Assembly: GCA_900542635.1 (NCBI GenBank)
Contig: UQOJ01000047.1
Span: 1 to 15,694 of the forward strand
Length of the DNA: 15,694 nucleotides
Direction: 5' to 3'
Origin: an uncultured Collinsella sp.
Lineage (GTDB): Bacteria > Actinomycetota > Coriobacteriia > Coriobacteriales > Coriobacteriaceae
In this document: in pieces, positions 12,405-15,694 of the stretch
Position numbering within the stretch: the stretch's first letter is position 1
Layout: the number at the start of each line of letters is the position of its first letter
Position numbers and translations under genes: made by a program
The notes under the pieces: model-generated
Database searches by the model: none
The model's input: only the letters and a program-made list of their open reading frames with translations
Told to the model about the DNA's origin: nothing

Positions 12405-13268
12405 CTATTGTACGCCGTTGGGATAGGCAATGCGCGCGGCAAGGCACTCAAGCGCCAGCACCAGGGCAAAGCCGCAGCTCACGTCACTCAAAAAATGCGC
12501 TCCGATCACGATGCGGCCAAAGGCGACGAGCGCCGCGACCACAACCGCCGTCCAAAAGACCACCCGACGGCGCGAGGGCTTTTCCTTAAAGGCCACCGCG
12601 GGAAGTCCGGCGAGCATAAGACCGATCGCCGCATGCGCGGTGTGCCCGCTCGCGAACGACTTAAAGCCGTCCTTGATTACGCCGGCCGCAATATAACTCC
12701 ACTTGTCGGGGTTGCCGATCACCCACCACGGCTGAAAATTGAGCCCCGGTGTGACCTCGATCACGCGCATGCGCGGACGCGACCACAACGGCTTAACAAT
12801 CACGTTGAGGATAATGGCCTGAGCGACCCACACGGCAAGCATCATCAACGCCCAGCGCGTAAGCTCGTCAGGCTCGGTCGTGCGCGTGAGGCGATAGATG
12901 ATAAGGTTGGCGGCGATGACCAGTACAAACGTCAGCACCAGCTGAACGGCAATGAGTTTACCGCCAACCCGCAGGGACGAAACAATCTCGTAGCCGGCCA
13001 GGCCAACGTTGACGAGGATGCCAAGCACGGCGAGCCATTTGCTCCCCCTGGAGTCGGGACGCACCGCGCGTACGAGCATAACGCCCGCGACGCTTGCCGT
13101 CAGCTCGAACGGCAGCTCGCCGGCGGCCTCGATAAGGCGACCGTACATACTGCCGATATTGAACAGCGCGCTCGAGATCTGATAATCGAAGAAACTGCCC
13201 ACGCCCAGACAAAGGCACAGGACAACCGCGATAATGGCGACATCTTTCTTATAGATGTATCCGAACAT
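12405..13268 (-). CDS. PAP2-superfamily membrane phosphatase
   Basis: A 287-residue integral membrane protein with six or more hydrophobic segments. The PAP2 catalytic motifs lie in its last half: K159...RP164-165 in KPLWSRP, SGH at 207-209 in FASGHTAH and R252-x5-H258-x3-D262 in GRIVIGAHFLSD. These residues form the phosphatase site that removes phosphate from lipids such as phosphatidic acid, phosphatidylglycerol phosphate or undecaprenyl diphosphate, on the outer side of the membrane. The N-terminal half has extra membrane segments without a known motif. The start follows AAAGGA by 4 nt. It sits 80 nt downstream of mfd and 45 nt before ltaE. Substrate unknown. Confidence 0.9.
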   Translation of the reverse strand: MFGYIYKKDVAIIAVVLCLCLGVGSFFDYQISSALFNIGSMYGRLIEAAGELPFELTASVAGVMLVRAVRPDSRGSKWLAVLGILVNVGLAGYEIVSSLRVGGKLIAVQLVLTFVLVIAANLIIYRLTRTTEPDELTRWALMMLAVWVAQAIILNVIVKPLWSRPRMRVIEVTPGLNFQPWWVIGNPDKWSYIAAGVIKDGFKSFASGHTAHAAIGLMLAGLPAVAFKEKPSRRRVVFWTAVVVAALVAFGRIVIGAHFLSDVSCGFALVLALECLAARIAYPNGVQ

Positions 13269-13303
13269 GCTTTCCTTTCGATGGGGCTGGAATCAACCTG
13301 CAA

Positions 13304-13337
13304 CGTGGCGGGACAAAGACAACTTCATCCCGCCACG
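13304..13337 (-). terminator. Hairpin after mfd, probable weak terminator
   Basis: CGTGGCGGGA and TCCCGCCACG pair perfectly over 10 bp with a 14-nt loop, 11 nt after the mfd stop. The tail (TTGCAGGTTG) is not a good T-run, so readthrough into the PAP2 gene is likely. Confidence 0.5.
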
Positions 13338-13348
13338 CCCCCTACTTG

Positions 13349-15646
13349 TTAGTCGTCGTCACTAGCGCCCAGCTGTTGCAGCAGCATGAGCGCCGCGGCC
13401 ACGGGGCCGGTGCCGTCGTTGGCGTCGAGGCCGCGACCCAGGCCGCTGCCCGCACCGGCGCCCGCCTTGTAGGGCACCGACAGCTTGCGGCTCTTGGGGA
13501 AGTTCACCGCGCCATAGCGGGTCTTAAGCTCAAAGGCCACCTTCTTGGGCACGTCGACGCCCAAAAACGTGATGCGACCGCCGCTGAGCGTGACGCTCTC
13601 GAGCCCCAGGCGCTCGCCGCGAATGCGGATGCGCGCGCGATTGAACAGGTTGAGTCCCGCCAACGGCAGCTCACCGTGCGCAGCCTCGGTCTCCTCCTGC
13701 ACCTCGTCGATACTCTCCAGGTCCTCAGCCGCCGCGAGCTTGCGGTACACGAGCACGCGCTGGTCCACCGCCGGCATGTACTCCTCGGACAAGAAGTAGT
13801 CGGCCGGCAGGTTGATGCCCACATTCGCCGCCTCCACGCCGGCATCGTCATCGCCGCGTGCCTCGGCTACGGCCTGTCCCAGCATCTGCGTAAACAGGTC
13901 AAAGCCCACACTCGACAGGTTACCGTGCTGCTCGGCACCCATGAGCGAACCGGCACCACGGATCTCCAGGTCGCGCATGGCGATGCGCATGCCGCTGCCC
14001 AGGTCCTGGAACTCGGAAAGTGCGGTCAGGCGCGCCGTCGCCTCCTCGGTGAGCGGCAGCTCGCCCGGGAACATAAAGTACGCGTAGGCCTGCGTGGCAG
14101 AGCGGCCCACACGGCCCTTGAGCTGGTAGAGCTGTGCCAGACCCAGGCGCTGCGAGTCCTCGATGATCAGTGTGTTGGCGGTCGAGTTGTCGATGCCGCT
14201 CTCCACGATGGTCGTGGCGATGAGCACGTCGATCTTTTTGGTCGCGAACTCGATCATCACGTCCTCGACCTCGCGCGGGCTCATCTTGCCGTGTGCCACA
14301 CCCACGCGCGCCTCGGGCGCGGCCTCGTGCACGCGCGCCACGGCGTCGTCGATAGTCTTGACGCGGTTGGACACGTAGTACACCTGGCCGCCGCGACCCA
14401 CCTCCAAGCGAATCGCCGCGCTCACCACGTCGGGATCGTACTCTCCCACGTGCACGATCACGGGGCGGCGCCCGGTCGGCGGCGTGGTGATCAGGCTCAT
14501 GTCGCGCACGCCGCTCGTGGCCATCTGCATGGTTCGCGGAATCGGCGTTGCCGAAAGCGTGAGCACGTCAATCTGCTCGCGCAGGTTCTTGAGCTGCTCC
14601 TTGTGCTGCACACCAAAGCGCTGCTCTTCGTCGATGATCACCATGCCCAGGTTCTTGGGGTTCACGTCGGCAGAAAGCAAGCGGTGCGTGCCGATGAGCA
14701 CATCAATCGTGCCCTCGGCAAACGCCTTAAGCGCACGCTTTTGCTGCGCCGGGGTGCGGAAGCGGCTGAGCACTTCGACCTCGAGGCCAAACGGGGCAAA
14801 GCGCTCAAAGAACGTCTCGTAGTGCTGCTGGGCCAGAATGGTCGTGGGGCAGAGCACCATGACTTGGCGGCCGGAGTCCACGCATTTAAAGGCTGCGCGC
14901 AGGGCGACCTCAGTCTTGCCGAAACCCACGTCGCCGCACAGCAGGCGGTCCATGGGCTTGGGCGCCTCCATGTCTGCCTTGATGTCGGCGATAGCCTCCA
15001 GCTGGTCGCGTGTCTCGTCGTAGGGAAAGCTCTCCTCCATCTCGATCTGCTCGGGCGTATCGGGCGGACAGGCGATACCGGTAATCGACGAGCGGCGCGT
15101 ATACAGGTCGACCAGGTCAAACGCCAGCTTTTTGGCATTCTTGCGCGCCTTGTTGGTGGCCCGCGTCCAGTCGGCGGTGTTGAGCCTGGTCAAGCGCGGT
15201 TTATCACCGTCGGGACCAACGTAGCGCGTAATGCGGTCAACCTGCTCCAGCGGCACGTAGAGCTTGTCGCCATCGGCGTATTCCAGCAAAAAGTAGTCGC
15301 GTTCCTTGCCGCCCACTTCCTGGCGCGCGATCTCGCTAAAGAGCGCGATGCCGTGGGTAGCGTGCACCACGTAGTCGCCCGGCTTAAACGGGAAGGTAAT
15401 CTGCGTAATGTCGACCTTGCGGCGGCTGCGCGCGCGGCTGGCATCCATGCGGGCGTTGAGGTCGGCGATCGAGAACACGGCCAAATTGGCGTCGGGCACC
15501 ACCACGCCCTGCGGCAGGGCAGCGTCCACAAAGGTCACGCGCCCGCGCGAGATGGTGGGCACGGCGGCGCCGGCGGCAGCCTGCGCGGCGCCCGCCTCGA
15601 GCGAGCGGGCGTTAAGCGCGTCGGCGCGGCGCTCGCGAATTGCAGC
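13349..15646 (-). CDS. mfd: Transcription-repair coupling factor Mfd, 5'-truncated by the contig end
   Basis: About 765 residues of the C-terminal part are present. Mfd is an ATP-driven translocase that removes stalled RNA polymerase and recruits UvrA. In order: the RNA-polymerase-interacting domain (FPFKPGDYVVHATHGIALF, about 15391-15210), Walker A GDVGFGKTE near 14935-14909, Walker B DEEQRFG near 14632-14612, LSATPIPRTMQMA, motif VI QLKGRVGRS and the TRG/C-terminal region. The UvrB-like N-terminal domains are missing (roughly 390 residues by comparison with E. coli Mfd). The open frame appears to start MYKRQ, but these five residues are translated adapter and not biological. The C-terminus ends with a low-complexity Gly/Ala-rich tail and ASDDD. 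Stop at 13349. Confidence 0.96.
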   Translation of the reverse strand, partial: AAIRERRADALNARSLEAGAAQAAAGAAVPTISRGRVTFVDAALPQGVVVPDANLAVFSIADLNARMDASRARSRRKVDITQITFPFKPGDYVVHATHGIALFSEIARQEVGGKERDYFLLEYADGDKLYVPLEQVDRITRYVGPDGDKPRLTRLNTADWTRATNKARKNAKKLAFDLVDLYTRRSSITGIACPPDTPEQIEMEESFPYDETRDQLEAIADIKADMEAPKPMDRLLCGDVGFGKTEVALRAAFKCVDSGRQVMVLCPTTILAQQHYETFFERFAPFGLEVEVLSRFRTPAQQKRALKAFAEGTIDVLIGTHRLLSADVNPKNLGMVIIDEEQRFGVQHKEQLKNLREQIDVLTLSATPIPRTMQMATSGVRDMSLITTPPTGRRPVIVHVGEYDPDVVSAAIRLEVGRGGQVYYVSNRVKTIDDAVARVHEAAPEARVGVAHGKMSPREVEDVMIEFATKKIDVLIATTIVESGIDNSTANTLIIEDSQRLGLAQLYQLKGRVGRSATQAYAYFMFPGELPLTEEATARLTALSEFQDLGSGMRIAMRDLEIRGAGSLMGAEQHGNLSSVGFDLFTQMLGQAVAEARGDDDAGVEAANVGINLPADYFLSEEYMPAVDQRVLVYRKLAAAEDLESIDEVQEETEAAHGELPLAGLNLFNRARIRIRGERLGLESVTLSGGRITFLGVDVPKKVAFELKTRYGAVNFPKSRKLSVPYKAGAGAGSGLGRGLDANDGTGPVAAALMLLQQLGASDDD

Positions 15647-15694
15647 CTGTCTCTTATACACATCTCCGAGCCCACGAGACTAAGGCGAATCTCG
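15647..15694 (+). other. Untrimmed Illumina Nextera adapter with i7 index (artefact)
   Basis: CTGTCTCTTATACACATCT (15647-15665) is the Tn5 mosaic-end read-through. CCGAGCCCACGAGAC (15666-15680) completes the Nextera read-2 adapter, TAAGGCGA (15681-15688) equals the N701 i7 index, and ATCTCG (15689-15694) begins the P7 primer. The whole 48 bases match known library chemistry, so they are not part of the genome. Confidence 0.99.

Noticed and set aside
11964..13352. 462-codon plus-strand open frame opposite ltaE and PAP2
   Set aside because: It spans two real genes and their gap on the other strand, is rich in His/Arg/Asp and shows no recognisable fold. Antisense shadow.

Overview
The window looks like chromosomal DNA of a gut Actinomycetota, most likely Collinsella or a close Coriobacteriia relative. 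This rests on the moderately high GC, the protein families, and intergenic palindromes carrying GGGACAG/CTGTCCC cores of a kind I associate with Collinsella. No 16S or marker alignment was possible, so the assignment is inference. The right end (15647-15694) is not genomic: it is an Illumina Nextera adapter with an i7 index, so the contig really stops at 15646.

Positions 1-10643 form one metabolic locus bounded by two GntR/UTRA regulators. Nearly all of it is transcribed leftward. From right to left it holds an FrlB/FraB-like SIS deglycase (8723-9715), an EamA/DMT permease, a complete mannose-family PTS (IIAB fusion, IIC, IID), a second FrlB-like SIS deglycase ending in a strong terminator, a beta-phosphoglucomutase-like HAD phosphatase, a YitT-family membrane protein and a GntR regulator. 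A second GntR gene (9921-10643) is divergent from the right-hand SIS gene. The simplest model is that the PTS imports and 6-phosphorylates amine-linked sugars (Amadori-type compounds such as fructoselysine or glucoselysine) and the two SIS enzymes cleave the sugar phosphate from the amine. This resembles the Salmonella gfr system. The exact substrate cannot be read from the sequence.

Regulation is unusually visible. Sites of the form ACGT-N5-(A/T)CGT lie before gntR-1, before the PTS IIAB gene (inside the promoter spacer) and before the EamA gene. A different motif, GCATACARGTTA, occurs four times between the divergent SIS-2 and gntR-2 genes. I infer two separate GntR circuits.

Positions 10644-15646 are ordinary chromosome, all leftward: a GNAT acetyltransferase, a threonine-aldolase-family PLP enzyme, a PAP2 phosphatase and the C-terminal two thirds of mfd.

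The most interesting non-coding signal is a 144-145 nt structured element present twice (40-183 and 8579-8723). Each copy abuts the stop codon of a leftward gene. Four helices are conserved while their sequences change on both sides, which is covariation within a single window. A 119-bp element with perfect 17-bp inverted ends (2271-2389) and several short GGGACAG-type palindromes add to the repeat content.
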